From Oopsacas minuta (taxonomy: Eukaryota; Porifera; Hexactinellida; Lyssacinosida; Leucopsacidae): 64,000 bases of DNA. This document shows positions 46,783-59,631 of the stretch, one piece after another. Position numbers and translations under genes: made by a program. The notes beneath the pieces were generated by a model that saw only the letters and a list, made by a program, of their open reading frames with translations, made no database searches and was not told the DNA's origin. Each line of letters opens with the position of its first letter. The stretch's first letter is position 1. The stretch covers positions 1,685,627-1,749,626 of the forward strand of contig JAKMXF010000111.1 in NCBI GenBank assembly GCA_024704765.1. The letters run 5' to 3'.

Positions 46783-47816
46783 CATTCAGTTATAATTCGG
46801 GAATCGTAATTGAATACGTAATTAAACTTCAACATTCAGAGGCAGTCTCAGGGGTCCGGATCCTCCATTTCTGAAGGAATGAAACGAAACCCGGACAAAA
46901 TTGTGATATTTAAAACAACTCTACTAATATTTGATATTCAAATAATTAATACTGTAACCCGTATCATTACTGATGGTGTACCTGTAAGGCAAGGGTGGGC
47001 ACACATTTGTACATGAGGGCCATTATTTTGTTCATAATATTTTTCCCTGGCCATCTTGTTTCCAAATATCTAAAATGTGATAGAAGCTGACAAAATTTAG
47101 ATGAATTCATCAATTAGTTACTAGTTAGCTAGTATAGTGATGCTAAAAGTTATTAAATGAATTTCTTCTAAATACTATTATCAATGTAATGTATGACACA
47201 GAGTTGCACGCGGGTGGCCAGCTGGGCACGGACCGACTGTTTTTATCGGCCCGTGGGCCGTGCGGGCAGAAGAAAATAGTTTGCTGGCTCCACGGGACGC
47301 AAAGCTTGGCAGGACTCCCTGTGATGACAACTGAGATGAACAGTTTTAATTGTCACTAGGTACCAATTAAGAATACTTATGTAATTAGAACTTTGTAATA
47401 AATTGCGTGAGATATCAATATCAGATTAAGTGTATAGGCTGTTCTCAAGAAATTTCCAAGGCCCTTAACTTAACTACATTCGATCAATTCACAAAAAACT
47501 GCCAATTTACTATCGAAAGTAAGATTAACTCTCTCGTATGTAGAATATGCAACCACCAAAATCATGTTGTGCACTTTCAAGGGGATTTGGTCAACTGTCT
47601 TCGTTGAGTATTCTAGAATTGGGCAATCTTTAGGTGCTTGAAAAGAACATTGAGAAGAAAACTCATCTCTTTCATCAGAGCAAACTCTAATCCTTCAAAC
47701 TCATTGGGTATACGCATCTATTTAGGAATCTTTTCACCCTAAAAACCTTCATTGGCACAAATTTTACCATTACGATGGAATGAGGAAGAAAAAGATACAA
47801 TTTGAAGAAATTTCTA
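46783..47816. other. repeat debris, GC-rich patch
   Basis: 46995 CAAGGGTGGGCACACATTTG looks like a hAT-type terminus; a GC-rich patch (47205-47320, GGCACGGACCGACTG, CGGCCCGTGGGCCGTGCGGG) follows, but I could not pair ends. A 66-codon frame at 47407-47607 has two CxxC pairs (CIGC, CRIC) and no Met start; not called. Confidence 0.4.
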
Positions 47817-48239
47817 ATCAGCCACAAAATAGTAAAGTCAACTTTGTAGTGTACATACTTATTCCATGCTAGATGACTTTTAGCTTAGGCATTGTAGTCA
47901 TTTTGTACGTAGCGTTTGAAAATTAATAAAAATATATAGGAAAACAATTTGCATTGTAGAGTCAGATTTTATCTACATAAATGGGCGAAGTTAGGGGAGG
48001 GCTAATTATGAAAAGTTTAACCTCCAGAATCAGGTTCGAAGAAGAATACCAGTCAGAATGATTACTAAGTCTGATACCGCTTGTATCTAAGTGGAAGATA
48101 TAGTATATCCTGAGGGTGATAACTCATTATTATGCGTAAGAAGCCATATACTAGTTAACGCTAAACCGTAATAATAAACAACTTAAGTCATAGATTGTAA
48201 ATCGCCAACATTTCCCAATTGACAACATCCCGCACAACA
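47817..48239 (+). repeat. 423-bp direct repeat, copy 2
   Basis: Matches 3-425 over the same length with scattered substitutions. Left boundary at ATCAGCCACAAAATAG; right boundary after CGCACAACA. No terminal inverted repeat or target duplication identified. Confidence 0.85.
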
Positions 48240-49550
48240 TATATATACTGAAACTGAATTCTAAAATACACGAATTTCAACTTTGTTTTACGGTAAAAAT
48301 AGTGTAGGCCGAAAACCGCATTGTATACTAATTGATATCTAGGAATCCGCTTATGCTAGAAGCAGGAAATATATTATGGTGAATATGAATTCATATTTTG
48401 TCATTCCAACTGTGATAATGGTTTACTGGGAATAATAGTGGAGTATAGATAGTGTGATATTCACACTTTTCCATAATTGGGAATATTGTTCAGGCTTAGT
48501 AATTATTTTCCACTTGAAATCACTCGATTATAAAAAAATTCTTCGAACCAGCAAATACATTCAATTTCCACAGGCATCACTAAAATCTAATGAATTTTGA
48601 GAAATTCGAAGCCCAAATTTTCAAAGAATTACTGACGTCGGTCTATGTGCGAACAATTATTAGCCCAAACCGATATTATGGGGAACCGATGGTACAGAGT
48701 AATAGAGAATCGTCAGCGTTTTCTACTAAACCAATCACTGAACTTTTGCCCATAAAAACCGGTTTGGGCTATAATTGTCACATATAGACCAAGGTCAATA
48801 ATTTTTTGAAAATTATGGTTTCTAATATTTCAAAATGATCCTAGAAATAGGCTTAAATATAACAAATGCATGTGGAAATTGAATATATTTGTTTGTGCTT
48901 TGAGGAATCTTCAAGAATCATGTAATTTCCGGAGGAAAAAATTACGTACCCTTGATAGGATATGTACTATATACATGGTGAAAATTTCCTATTCGAATAC
49001 TGCTTTAGAAATTGAAATGTATTGTTAGATAGTGGGTATTCATATTTAGGGGCTCAGTTTATTACATTAATTTACCTAAATTATTTGTGAAATGTAAGTT
49101 ATGGCGTTTTTCACACATTTCCATATATGGTAATATCCTTAAAATCTCGATAAGTTAGCTTTAGACATATGAAATTATTTATTTCACTTCGGAACGAATG
49201 AATATGCCACACAATTGTAGAATCACAATTATTTCTGAAATGCGCCAATTATTTGCTTAGTAAACAATACATTCGCAAAATTAATTACTCTAAATGATCT
49301 ATCTTTGATGCCATGTAGAGCTAGGATTTTGAAATACTAAATGATCTAAAACAGTTTCTACACATAGTATACAGTATTTGTCATAATAAATTTGGCACGT
49401 TTCTGAGGTACAGTAGAAGCATGTATGGCACATGTTGTGTCAATATCGGCTTATACCTCGATAATCGTTGAAATTATGGTCAAAATCAGGATACCAATAT
49501 GTAGTATACATAGTGGGCTCTTCAGCTCAATTACCCCAATTTTTTGATTC
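48240..49550. other. no gene recognised
   Basis: AT-rich non-coding sequence. An open frame at 48590-48787 has no recognisable domain. Confidence 0.5.
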
Positions 49551-49674
49551 CACTGATTTAGACTGCTAATAAGAGATCATAATTACTGCAATTTGGACCA
49601 TTGTGACCCTAAAAACCTGCTAACAAGCGAATTTTGCTAATAAGGCACTTGCTAATAGACAAACTTAACTGTAT
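49551..49674. mobile_element. MITE of the GCTAATAAG/TTAGCAAG family
   Basis: Starts CACTGATTTAGACTGCTAAT and ends TTGCTAATAGACAAACTTAA followed by CTGTA. Words GCTAACAAGCGAATTTTGCT and TAAGGCACTTGCTAATAGAC resemble 21400-21646. Confidence 0.55.
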
Positions 49675-50239
49675 TTAAGTCTACGACTATAAAAGTATTT
49701 CCATAGCATAATTCATTAATCTACTCTCAATAGCGTCCTAAATATCAAGAGTTTTGAAAATCTGAGTGGGGTATCATGATTATCTTCCATTCACATCGTA
49801 TACTTTGTTTGACTGGTGTAAACAAAATAGTGGTTAATCATTAGGCTAGATAGTTTTGAAAATAGGCAATCAACTCTAAAAACGTCCAGCTGACAGACTG
49901 ATAAAGGGTAGTAAGAAGCTCATGGAAAGTGGGGCGGCCAATGTTAACATATTAATATAAAGGGGCAGCTATGATGACTCATGGCCAATAGAACTAAAAT
50001 TATATCACACAAAAAGTTGGACGCTAAGGCTGCCCTAGCAACCCCGCTCCCGGTACCCCTGGATAGTGCAGATCAGGGTTATGTATTTTTGTTCTTTCAG
50101 GGGGGCCTGTCCCCCTGACCTAACTGATTTTGGGATATTGGATCTGGTAAATATTTCAGGATATTCAATATTATTCGTCCCCCCACTGAACTTCATATTC
50201 TATCCTCAAATCCTATGGATAAAAAATTCTAAATAAATA
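49675..50239. other. no gene recognised
   Basis: Non-coding. GGGGGGCCTGTCCCCCTGAC near 50101 is a short hairpin-like GC spot. Nothing else supported. Confidence 0.4.
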
Positions 50240-50515
50240 TCCTGTCTAACCTTCGAAACGAAATCTCTAGCATCAATTTGAAATATGTGTAAAAAGGTGT
50301 GAAATATGATTAATCACCAAAATGCTGTGAAGTATTCTTTTAGAAAATATTCATAGCCGAAGTGCAAATCTCCGTCCCGAAATGTATATGTGCACCGATT
50401 TTCATGTAAATCGGATTGCTAGATTTCGCACCGCTGCGCGGACAGACGTCACACAGAGTGCATGCCATTAGGGTATCTCGCTAAGTCCCTATAGGAGCTG
50501 AACTAAAATATGAAT
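50240..50515. repeat. dispersed repeat, 3' part
   Basis: Similar to 6660-7010: AGGTGTGAAATAT, CCGAAGTGCAAAT, GATTTCGC..GCGC.GACAGAC and CATGCCATTAGGG occur in the same order. Confidence 0.65.
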
Positions 50516-51685
50516 ATTATTTTATCTACTAATCCATTTTGCTATTAGAATTGATAGCTCGTGAATAAAGTATATGTGCCTTATTTCAATGCTTAATTTT
50601 GCTTTGCAAACAATTTACGATGGTAATTCCAATTGAAAACTTGAAATCTTTAAAAATTGGACCATATTTGTAACATATTTTTCAAACTCAAGGGTTACTA
50701 GTATAGTCATATTTTCAAACCATAAAATTTCTATTAATTAAATTGGCCTCGAATTCAGCCAAACTGAAATTAAGACTATTCGTATATATATTGTTCATTC
50801 CGACCGATTTCTCCCCTTGATTCATTGTGGTACATACCCAGTTTCTCATGCCCTAGACACACAATTCATATGATTCATTATGATTACGCCATGCTGACGC
50901 AACAAAATTTGAAAATTATTAGTTTTCACCGTAGGAGCTGAAATTTATATGGAAGATAGACATTAATACTACAGTAACCTATTTCAGTCCCAATTTAATC
51001 GAATTATGGATAGTGGACTTATTTATGATTTAATTTTATGCTTACGTCATCATAACTAATTAAATATTCAGATCTTAGTAACTCCTGAATGAGAAAATAT
51101 AGAGGTAAACTTAAGACAGATGAAATGTTCAGTATGGATTACTCTACAAAATTATGACGACGTCATAATAACGTAACAAAAATTTGAATTTTGTCAGTTT
51201 TCCCCTTAAAAGCTCATTTGTCCAGATGTCCAACCTTTCATCATTTTAATCATTTAAAATTAGGAAACAAACTCCATTCCCTTCTGTGAGGGGATTTTTT
51301 AGATGTATATTTAAATCATTACTCTTTTTCTTTCTTCCCTTCGTTGTCATGGCATTTGGGTCGAAGTTGGTGATTCCGGCAAGTGTGATGTGGTAGGTGT
51401 TACAGGAGGCGATTCGTAAGCTGGTAGATTGTGGAATCGTTCTGTAGTGTGGTAGATAGTTTTTGGACCATAAGTAAACTGTTCAGGAATTTATTTGCTA
51501 TTTATTTCTGGCTGACTATCGGGAAATTCAGTCACTACCATATTTTTCCTCAAAAGAAATCATAAAGAACTATGGGGCATGGAGTTCTAAACTACCTGGA
51601 CAGTAAATCGCATTCAGCTCAGACTGACTCTTGCTTATTTAGCAATTCTTCCGACAAATGCTCCCCTTAATTGAATATAAGAATA
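50516..51685. other. no gene recognised
   Basis: AT-rich. Two loosely similar segments (near 50880-50940 and 51150-51215, with GACG.CATAATAACGTAACAA / ATGCTGACGCAACAAAATTT) suggest an old duplication. 51330-51480 is less AT-rich but has no recognisable exon. Confidence 0.4.
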
Positions 51686-51686
51686 T

Positions 51687-52125
51687 ATTTAATGGGATCT
51701 AAGGCTATTTTCATGCAAAATATAAATTTGTTTAGATAATGTTGCACATTCCAGAGTTATTGTTGCAACCATGGATGCAACATTTTTGTTGTATTCATCA
51801 ATAACTTAACAATATTTCATCCTTAGTCAAATCGTTCTGAAAACATGAAGTTTCTCATAACCTGATAATACATTTCGATACGATATCTGTGGCGATTATG
51901 ACCCAATCCTGAGAATGCCTATTTATCGCATTATTCATTACTGTGCAATATTATTTGGAAATATCTTATCGAAATGTATTATCAGGGTATGGGAAATCGG
52001 CTATATTAAATGAATATCAGCAAACATGTGGTGTCCATGGTTGTAACTTGAGCTTATAACTATGCAAACATCATCAAATAAAATTTGATATTTTGCAAGA
52101 AAACAGCCTTAGATCCCATTGAATA
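51687..52125. mobile_element. long-TIR MITE
   Basis: AATGGGATCTAAGGCTATTT near 51690 pairs with the complementary end (GCCTTAGATCCCATTGAATA) near 52107. Inverted similarity continues inward (GATAATACATTTCGATA / TATCGAAATGTATTATC around 51863-51880 and 51965-51985), so most of the about 440 bp can fold back. No gene. Ends accurate to a few bases. Confidence 0.75.
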
Positions 52126-52320
52126 AATAATGCAATCGTAAAAATCCCAACTGATTATATCTTCGATAAAGGGTCAACTAATAGGAACATTTGTTGACAA
52201 ATATGCTAAATAAGCATACAGATGACGTCATTTCGAATTGGAATAAGTTTATAGACTACAGTGATAGATTATGTGTCTTGTTAAAATCACTCAAATATCC
52301 ATTCAGTACAAAGGGTACTA

Positions 52321-52502
52321 CAGTATAACCTCGTTACTACGTACACCAAGGGACCGTCGAGATTTGTGCTCCTTATCCGGAGTACGTATTAACAGGAGTA
52401 AAACAATTGAATATCCATTGTATGGACTAAAATTGTAGACAATTTTGTTCGTCTTAACCAGAACTTCGAATTAAATGTGATCGTATTAACGCGGATTGAC
52501 TG
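52321..52502. mobile_element. TA-flanked MITE, 182 bp
   Basis: CAGTATAACCTCGTTACTAC at the left and GTATTAACGCGGATTGACTG at the right are imperfectly inverted, with TA on both sides (52319-52320, 52503-52504). Pogo/Tigger-like ends. Confidence 0.75.
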
Positions 52503-52559
52503 TATTTAATATTGTCGCTACTAATAAAATCCCTCGGTTGTATTGATAAAAGGTGTGAA

Positions 52560-53320
52560 AATCGTAAAACTCACAAACCACAAACATTTCAATTATGCCA
52601 ATGTGACCAACGAAATCCCATACATGACTTCCTTCAACAAATTCAACAATAATCTATATTATTTAATCTCAATTGTTACTTCTGTCTCTCCGTCTGTTTA
52701 TCTGTTTGTTCGTTGTTGTCAAGGAAAGGATTTACGGTATTCAATTTTGAAATTGTCGCATAACTATGTATTTATCTTGTTCATCAAGGAAGTAAATAGA
52801 ATTCAATAAAACTCCACCAAATATATCGAACATGCTGAATCCGATTTTCACACTTTTGGAATAATTATATGTATATTTATTGTTATTTTATGAATATAAA
52901 ATAAACAAATTATCCAAATCTCAAAATATACGCACAGGCTTGCTTCAAACGGCTACCCAGGGGTAACTGAGCACGCTGAATCCGAATTTCGTATTTCAAG
53001 TTTCTCATATGTAAATTTATCCTTGTTTTTATGGATATAAAGTAAACCAATTTGAAATTTTGGTAGAATCATACTTCCAACGACTATTGTGGGGTAATCG
53101 AACATGCTGAGTCCCAATGTAATATTGTAAACAATTGGACATTTTTGGGGACATAAAGTCAGCAGATTTAAAGATCATAGAAGCATCATGTTAGCAACGG
53201 TTAAGATTATGCGTTTATTTACTCGAGGGCTTAGGCCCGAGTGTGGAAACGAAATGTTCGCAACCGCGTAGGGCGAGCAAGCAAAGCGCGCTAGCATATT
53301 ATATATTGAATACCAATAGA
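52560..53320. repeat. dispersed repeat, inverted copy with tandem units
   Basis: Reading inverted relative to 33220-34015: the TTTAATCTCAATTGTTACTT tail and a CCGTCTGTTTATCTGTTTGT tract near 52660-52720, then units at about 52840-52970 and 52975-53100 (CGGCTACCCAGGGGTAACTG; CTGAATCCGAATTTCGTATT), ending in a GC-rich block (53225-53310: GAGGGCTTAGGCCCGAGTGT, CGAGCAAGCAAAGCGCGCTA). The GC-rich block is also found inverted at 61390-61480. Confidence 0.7.
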
Positions 53321-53699
53321 ATTAACGGATCGTCGGGATATGTACTGTTGTATACCAGAATAACACAAACCATGGATACAGTAGCCATTCTAGTTTCACA
53401 TGCTAGTATTTAGACAGAATACGTTTATGTTCCAACATGATGCCCACGTCCCTCGTGTTGTGTTACCGGCCACCTCGTTACTTCATGATAGAATCACGCA
53501 AGCCATGGATATCTCTTATATCATAGCCTAATAAACATGAGGACTAACAGTAACTCGAACTTTTGGCACCAGGGACGCAGTATTAGCTGAAAGTATTAAT
53601 AGACATGGTTTCCCTATCGCAGAAAAATATAGTATTTCCTAGTTGATGTATTATATTTTGTAGGAAATCAAATTTAATACAAATAAATGCTAAGAATTT
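53321..53699. other. no gene recognised
   Basis: Non-coding AT-rich sequence without visible structure. Confidence 0.4.
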
Positions 53700-53945
53700 T
53701 AGGAATGTGTCAAAATATGCTAAGTTGACTAATTATCAATAATTATCGAATAATTATTTATTATTTACACCTCAAAAAGTGTAAATCGAAAACAATTTTT
53801 TTTTAAAGTTGAAAAACATATGTTATTCTATGCAAACTACTAGATTGAGATTATGAATATCGACTACACAACACATAGGAGTGGGAAAGAGTAAACATTT
53901 TATCACGAGATATCTGTGTGGTCGAATACTTTTGTTCAATGACTG
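53700..53945. repeat. solo right arm of the 628-6089 foldback family
   Basis: Matches the right arm at about 5870-6089, ending GTGGTCGAATACTTTTGTTC and then ACTG before TA. No left arm was found within several kb, so it is a truncated copy. Confidence 0.75.
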
Positions 53946-54132
53946 TATATACATACATCTAGTAGATAAATTGCTTTAGATAGCATAGATTAATTTAGTA
54001 TCCTATCACTGATCCAAAAATTATTTAGGGAGCAATTGCATTAAGTATAGAATGCTATGCATGAGCAAGTAAATACCTGCATTTTGCTTCAATCAAATAG
54101 TTAGAAAAAATACCGGTTTCAACTCGGCACTA

Positions 54133-54276
54133 CCTGTCCAAAGGTTTTGGAACATGTATCACTTGTGACACATGGCATGAATATGTTTGAAATCATCTTT
54201 AATCTTTGCAAAAAGTGGAATGCATATTTGCACTAAGTGTCAATTTTTTCTAGGTGTTGTAACACTTTTGGCCAGG
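54133..54276. mobile_element. mariner-type MITE, 144 bp
   Basis: CCTGTCCAAAGGTTTTGGAA and TGTAACACTTTTGGCCAGG are inverted, with TA on each side (54131-54132, 54277-54278). Confidence 0.75.
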
Positions 54277-54451
54277 TAAGTAGAATGAAAGTTTTTGGTA
54301 GTTTAACCTTACACGGTCCAACAAAATATCAAAATGTCTTTGCTGTTTGAATATATTCTATTCCTATAGAGGTAATTTGAGGAGATTGTCATTCAATTTG
54401 CAAATTTCTTGTCAAATTTACAATATGGCACCAGGAATTTAATATTTATCG

Positions 54452-54453
<2 letters not shown>

Positions 54454-54486
<33 letters not shown>
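54454..54486. repeat. (TA)n microsatellite
   Basis: About 16 TA units without interruption. Confidence 0.95.
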
Positions 54487-54491
<5 letters not shown>

Positions 54492-55323
54492 GCAATACTG
54501 CCTTGAAGTATCCCTTATTGGGCTTCACTTTTGCTAATTTAGCTATTCAATTCGTCAGGTTGTATTCAAAATATTTGGACTTCAAAGCTGACCGCCGTGT
54601 GGCCCCCACAGGCAAAATTGTGTAATTTGCAGCTTCAAAACTCATATAGCCACAATTTCCAGTCAATATACGAAAAAGGTGGTTTTGGTAATGTAATGTT
54701 GGGATGACGTCACATCTATTTAACTATATCTCTGTAAATACTCCTTCAATCAAGTAGCTATCTTTCGGACAAACACATAAGAGCTAGTCGAGAAATTTCA
54801 AGAAATAAAATAACTCGTGGGACAAATGATGCATTCTTAGTTGGTGTAGCTCTATTTTGAGTGTGGGCTACAAGGCAAACAGGTTTGAAATCCTAATATT
54901 TTAAATACAACCAACCAATCGAATAGCTAATTTGGTAAAATTAAGCACTTATAGGGAGTACTTCAAGAAAGTATTCGCATTGAAGAAATATACCAGACAA
55001 ATATCAAATACCTGGAGCCATATTACGTATTTGGAAGGAAATGTGCAAAGAAATTGAGCTAACAATTTCCTGAAAACACGATCTAATGGAGAGAAACTGA
55101 TAATATTTTCGGAATCAGGATTCTCGATAACCATGAATTGATGAATATATAGATGTTACATGATCTCATCATAACTGATATTCGAAACTTTCAGCAATAG
55201 TATTCATAATATTCAACAGTATTTCGAGCAATATACCAACAAAAACATGGTAAATTGGAAGGTGATGTGATAGCAAATCCTTTTAGAATTTAGGATTGCA
55301 ACCTGGAACGCATAATTTCATCT
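54487..55323. other. no gene recognised
   Basis: Non-coding. TGACGTCACATC near 54713 is an isolated CRE-like palindrome. Nothing else supported. Confidence 0.4.
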
Positions 55324-55353
55324 AGGATCTGGATCTGGATCTGGATCTAGATC
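55324..55353. repeat. (GGATCT)n short tandem repeat
   Basis: Four GGATCT units followed by a degenerate AGATCC. Confidence 0.9.
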
Positions 55354-55359
55354 CTTTCT

Positions 55360-56110
55360 TTAGGATCGTATAATGCCATACGCAAAACTATGCATTTATC
55401 CGATTTATCGTGTTTACCAACAATATACAGAATTCAATAATACTCGACTAAACATATCGAAAATGCATAGATGCCAAACTAGCGCCTCGACAAGCCATGA
55501 GTTTCCTCTCAAAAGGCGTGAGATTTGGCATTTCAACATCAAAATGTATAGTGAAGAATCATAAATCTCCCTAGATTTCACATTTGGACTAATGAAAAAG
55601 CCTAAGACTCCACGGGTAGCAGTGAAAGTTGACATCTCTAAATATACTGAATCTGAATTTCACATTTCATGTTTCTCATATGCAAATTAATTGTTGTTTA
55701 TATGAATATAAAGTAAACAAATTAGCGCAACTCAAAATATACTTAGGGACTTTCTCTTAACAGTTGCACATAGGCAATAAGTACATTGAGTCCAAATTTA
55801 GAATTTTAAACTTAGTAAATGTAAATGATTGAATTTATTGTAGTTTTTGTGAATATACAGTAAACAAATTTATATTTAGTTCCAAAACTTTGGTTAAAAC
55901 GTTATACTAGTGTAATGGATTATGCTGATTCTAATTATGATATTGTCAACAACGTATAGTGAATATTTGTAGTTGTTTAGGTGTATAAAGAAAAATATTT
56001 CTAAGTAGTCCCATATTCTTGCATTCAACTGTTATACTAGGATAATCGAGATGGTGATTCTGAATTTCACACTTTCAAGCTACTCATTTGTCAATTATTA
56101 TTGTTCTTAT
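55360..56110. repeat. dispersed repeat with tandem units of roughly 135 bp
   Basis: 55360-55460 resembles the 52740-52830 block (AACTATGCATTTATC, GAATTCAATAATACTCGACT). From 55640 to about 56110 there are four diverged units, each with CTGAAT/CTGATTCTAA, a CTCATATGCAAATTAATTG-like word and AATATAAAGTAAACAAATT. Confidence 0.6.
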
Positions 56111-56304
56111 GAAAGTTAGAGTTACAAAGTGACCAATTCAACAAAAAATGAGAATAAAAATTACCATCAGCCCTACATATCCATTCTTATTGCCCCCTGT
56201 GACACTTGAAAGCATCAATTCCTTCATCCAAATCAAGACCAATAGGGGGTGCTATTATTTTTCACTAATGATGCTCTATCGCTACTCAACAGCATACTGG
56301 CTAC

Positions 56305-56350
56305 CCAATGGGTCGCGGTACGAAGGCTCAACTGTGCCGCGACCCATTGG
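56305..56350. repeat. perfect 14-bp-stem GC-rich hairpin
   Basis: CCAATGGGTCGCGG (56305-56318) and CCGCGACCCATTGG (56337-56350) flank an 18-base loop. TGGGTCGCGG is typical of hAT-type MITE termini, so this may be a deletion product with two fused ends. Confidence 0.75.
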
Positions 56351-58243
56351 TTGGGAAGCCATGGTCTAAACTCAAGATTGTAAGCATATTATAGATAATT
56401 GTGAAAAACGCACAACTTACAATCCACAGATAATTTAGGCAAATCAGTATTTAGAAATCAAAATTTCCGAGAATGATAATTTGGGAACATTGGGCAAATA
56501 CGGATAAAGTACAACATGTTTGAATTTCATATAAAATAAGCTATCAGCATAGAACCTGAAAAGGATATAATTGATGTATCAACATCAAAAGTTAACAACC
56601 CGCTATTTTGTAAATGAAGAAAAAGTTGAAGCAGATCGTATATGTATACATTATAATGTGTTAATGAATATAAGAAAGCAAAATCCACAATATTGTTTAC
56701 ATCAGAGGGCCCCGATGGAGAGTAATCATTATTTACATCCAGTCCATAAACCATAAATGATTATTCAAATCCGTAAAATTTCATATTTATCACTATTGAA
56801 ATTCAGATCGCTGTTCGTAGACACAAAACAATATCATTGGAATTTCTAGATTTTGGATAGATTTGAGAATTAATTCGTTCAATAATTCATAATTACCATT
56901 TTGGAATGGAATTGGAATCTGTTAAATCCGTAAATCCGTAAACCCTCCGAAGCCTCTGATAAATCATAATATATTTTACAAGTATTGTATTGTCAGGAAA
57001 ATTTTGAAGAAATCACAGCAAGTCGAAAGTTGCACTCTATTTAGTATTATATGATGATATTTTATCTATTGTTTCGACTTAGATAAATCGGGGTTCGGTT
57101 CGGTTAATCCGTTACACGCCACTATATCCAATAAACTGCTAATAAAAATGTATTCGGTTAACCGAAGTGACATTTACACTACATATTCAGTGTACCTGTG
57201 GTTATAAGACGTTAGATCATATATTTACGAAATCGAGTATTTCACTAGTTAGGTACTTATGAGATATTGTATTTTAGGTCCATATTCTCAATTTTAAATC
57301 CTGTTGTTTGAGTGTATTTACAATAGCTATGTATTCATATTTGCAATTTCAGTAACAAAATTACATTGATTGTTTTAACAACTCCCTAAATTTGGTCAAC
57401 CAATCCAAGCTCTGGATGAATACTCAATCAGACATTGTTAAACTAATAATACTATAAAACAATGTTTGTAATGTATAATAAAATTAAATCCCGGGATTCA
57501 GGGCTACTCAATCCGAAATAGCGGAATTTGGAAAACTGTCCGGGATACAATATTAATGTGATCTGACTTCAATCATATACGGTAAATTGAAATAACATAC
57601 ATGAATGAAGTCCGAACACATTGTTAAAATTCCTCGTCCTCTAAATTTTCTGATGAGCTTAGCATAAATAACAGGATGAAATACCTCGAACTAAGTCTTA
57701 ATAAGAAATTAACAATTAAAGTCAATCTTTCTATAAAAAAGAAACGAAGATATCACGTGTTGGCTATAAATATGTGAAAATTAGTAAGGAAATTAACAGG
57801 CCGCGGGGTCGATACCGTAAAACCAGGTAAAAGGTCATTTGGGTAAGTTTTGACAAGGACTACTAGAATACAAGGACGCGACAAAGCCAAACTACCGTGA
57901 GGAATGCATAGGTTGAACATTGATCTACCAAAGGTCTGTTCTTACTCAGAATTTTTCCATACTTTTGTGTCTAAATACAAGTAGATCTTTAGATACATAT
58001 ATTTATGTGGGGACATAATTGGCGTTGGCTAATCGAATTAACTGGGTGGTTAAAATATAAATACCGGTTAACCACTGTAATTTTTCCTAAATCTAATCAA
58101 TGAAGTTTGGTGACTAAATTTGATATTATCAATACATATCATTACATATGCATTCTTGATGCATTGTGACTTATGAATACGAACCTAAAATGCACTTCTA
58201 ATACTTAACTAGCAGAATTCGTGTTTGTAAAATTCTGTACCTC
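56351..58243. other. no gene recognised
   Basis: Nearly 1.9 kb of AT-rich non-coding sequence. Open frames at 56527-56756 on both strands have no recognisable domains. Confidence 0.5.
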
Positions 58244-58766
58244 TCAAAATCTCAGGAAAACAGAAAATAATATTGATGAAAATGGCACTATTCGTATTAG
58301 GTGAAAATGATGAGATGCCATTGATACTTCTTCACTCGCGAATTCGTCATATTCGATTCCTTTTCCTCGCGTTCTTGATAATAAATCAGCACCAAATGTA
58401 ACCACAGCCATTTTTGGAAATTGTGTTGAGGAATTATGTAAGTATTGAAGTATCACTAAGACTTCAGTGTTTCTCTCTTGAACCATCAAGTGGCTTAGTG
58501 CCTCCAGGATCTGAGCAGAATATGTGTTAGATTTCTGAATATCTTCTAATAGAAATTTACAGTTGCCTCAGCTACAATTAAATTGGTATCTTTTCTAAAT
58601 ATAGCTTCAAAAGCTTTCTTAATTGATTCAAAGCTTCAACTATTGAAGAGATAACTTCACTTTCTTGGTTGCTAGGGTAAATATCTTTACCAAGATCTAA
58701 TAGTGCTTTTACAATGGGTAATTTAACTTGAATTGTCTTTTCTAAATTTTTAACAGTGAACTCCAT
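58244..58766 (-). pseudogene. hAT-like transposase C-terminal relic
   Basis: On the minus strand, 58766-58578 reads MEFTVKNLEKTIQVKLPIVK and SEVISSIVEALNQL, then with a frame break FEAIFRKDTNLIVAEATVNF and SAQILEALSH, then 58489-58244 RNTEVLVILQYLHN. The order LEP/A.EA..RKD..LI.A.....F, EAL, R.N......YLHN matches the helical segment before the dimerisation region of a hAT family common in invertebrates. At least two frame breaks; catalytic residues not visible. Confidence 0.55.
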
Positions 58767-59631
58767 CGAGTCTTATAACCAAATATCACATTCATTCCAC
58801 TTCGATATTTCTCTTTAACATGCGTTTCAAAATTCATTTTTCAAAGGTGAGCGTTTGAAGATTTTCACAATTTCCTTACTTTGGTTACTACTTTGGAGAT
58901 ATCGAAATTAGTGGAAGGCCATTCTGAGGGTCTATAGACCGAAACAATGAACCAGCATAACTACAATAATCAAACATATCCGTTTCCTTATCGGTTTCAC
59001 ATATACTAGAACAAATATCTTCAGTTTCTGTTGGTCGCTTTTGCTAGAAGACGTCTTACATTACAAGATGGAATCGACGAGGATAGCATAACTGCTGACA
59101 AGTGGGTATTATTCGTCCCAATGTCTCGAATTATATTCCAAATTCTTTTAGCTTAACTAAGAGTAGCTTGGAAATGTCTCTGAAGAAAATATTCCATTTA
59201 TCTTGGCCAATCCTAGATTCCAAAAGAACCCATTGCCAATATATTAATGGTGAGGTATCTTTTGTTCTGCAAAGATGTCAATTCATCAAGGGTAAGACTG
59301 AAATATTGGCTTTGGATTTAATAATGCCCAAATTTCTGGCTATCTCTTGGTGTAAGTATCGACCATATTTAAAGTTAATACCACTTGTTCATTAATTAAA
59401 ACTGCCGCAGACAAGTGTTAATTTTTACTCACATATGTAAGTCAAGATTGATTAATACAAAACAATTGTTAATTAATTACTCGAACATATTCAAAGTTAA
59501 AATCGTGGATATAAAATCCATAAAATGAACTATATGAGCGTTTCTACTGCAACAAGTATTAAGAGTAATCATTTATGAAACAAAAACCACACTTTCGCAG
59601 TCTTATTCAGTAATATTCTAAAATGAAAATT
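58767..59631. other. probable remnants of the same hAT element
   Basis: Minus-strand upstream sequence of the 58244-58766 relic, with weak coding character (for example LESRIGQDKWNIFFRDISKL near 59220-59160) but no motif I can name. Confidence 0.3.

Noticed and set aside
47407-47607. 66-codon frame with two CxxC pairs
   Set aside because: No start codon, no matching family; may be chance or a lone exon.
52543-52809. 88-codon frame
   Set aside because: Lies within the dispersed repeat and is composed of its tract and tail.
59102-59395. 97-codon plus-strand frame
   Set aside because: Opposite strand of the hAT-like relic region; no domain.
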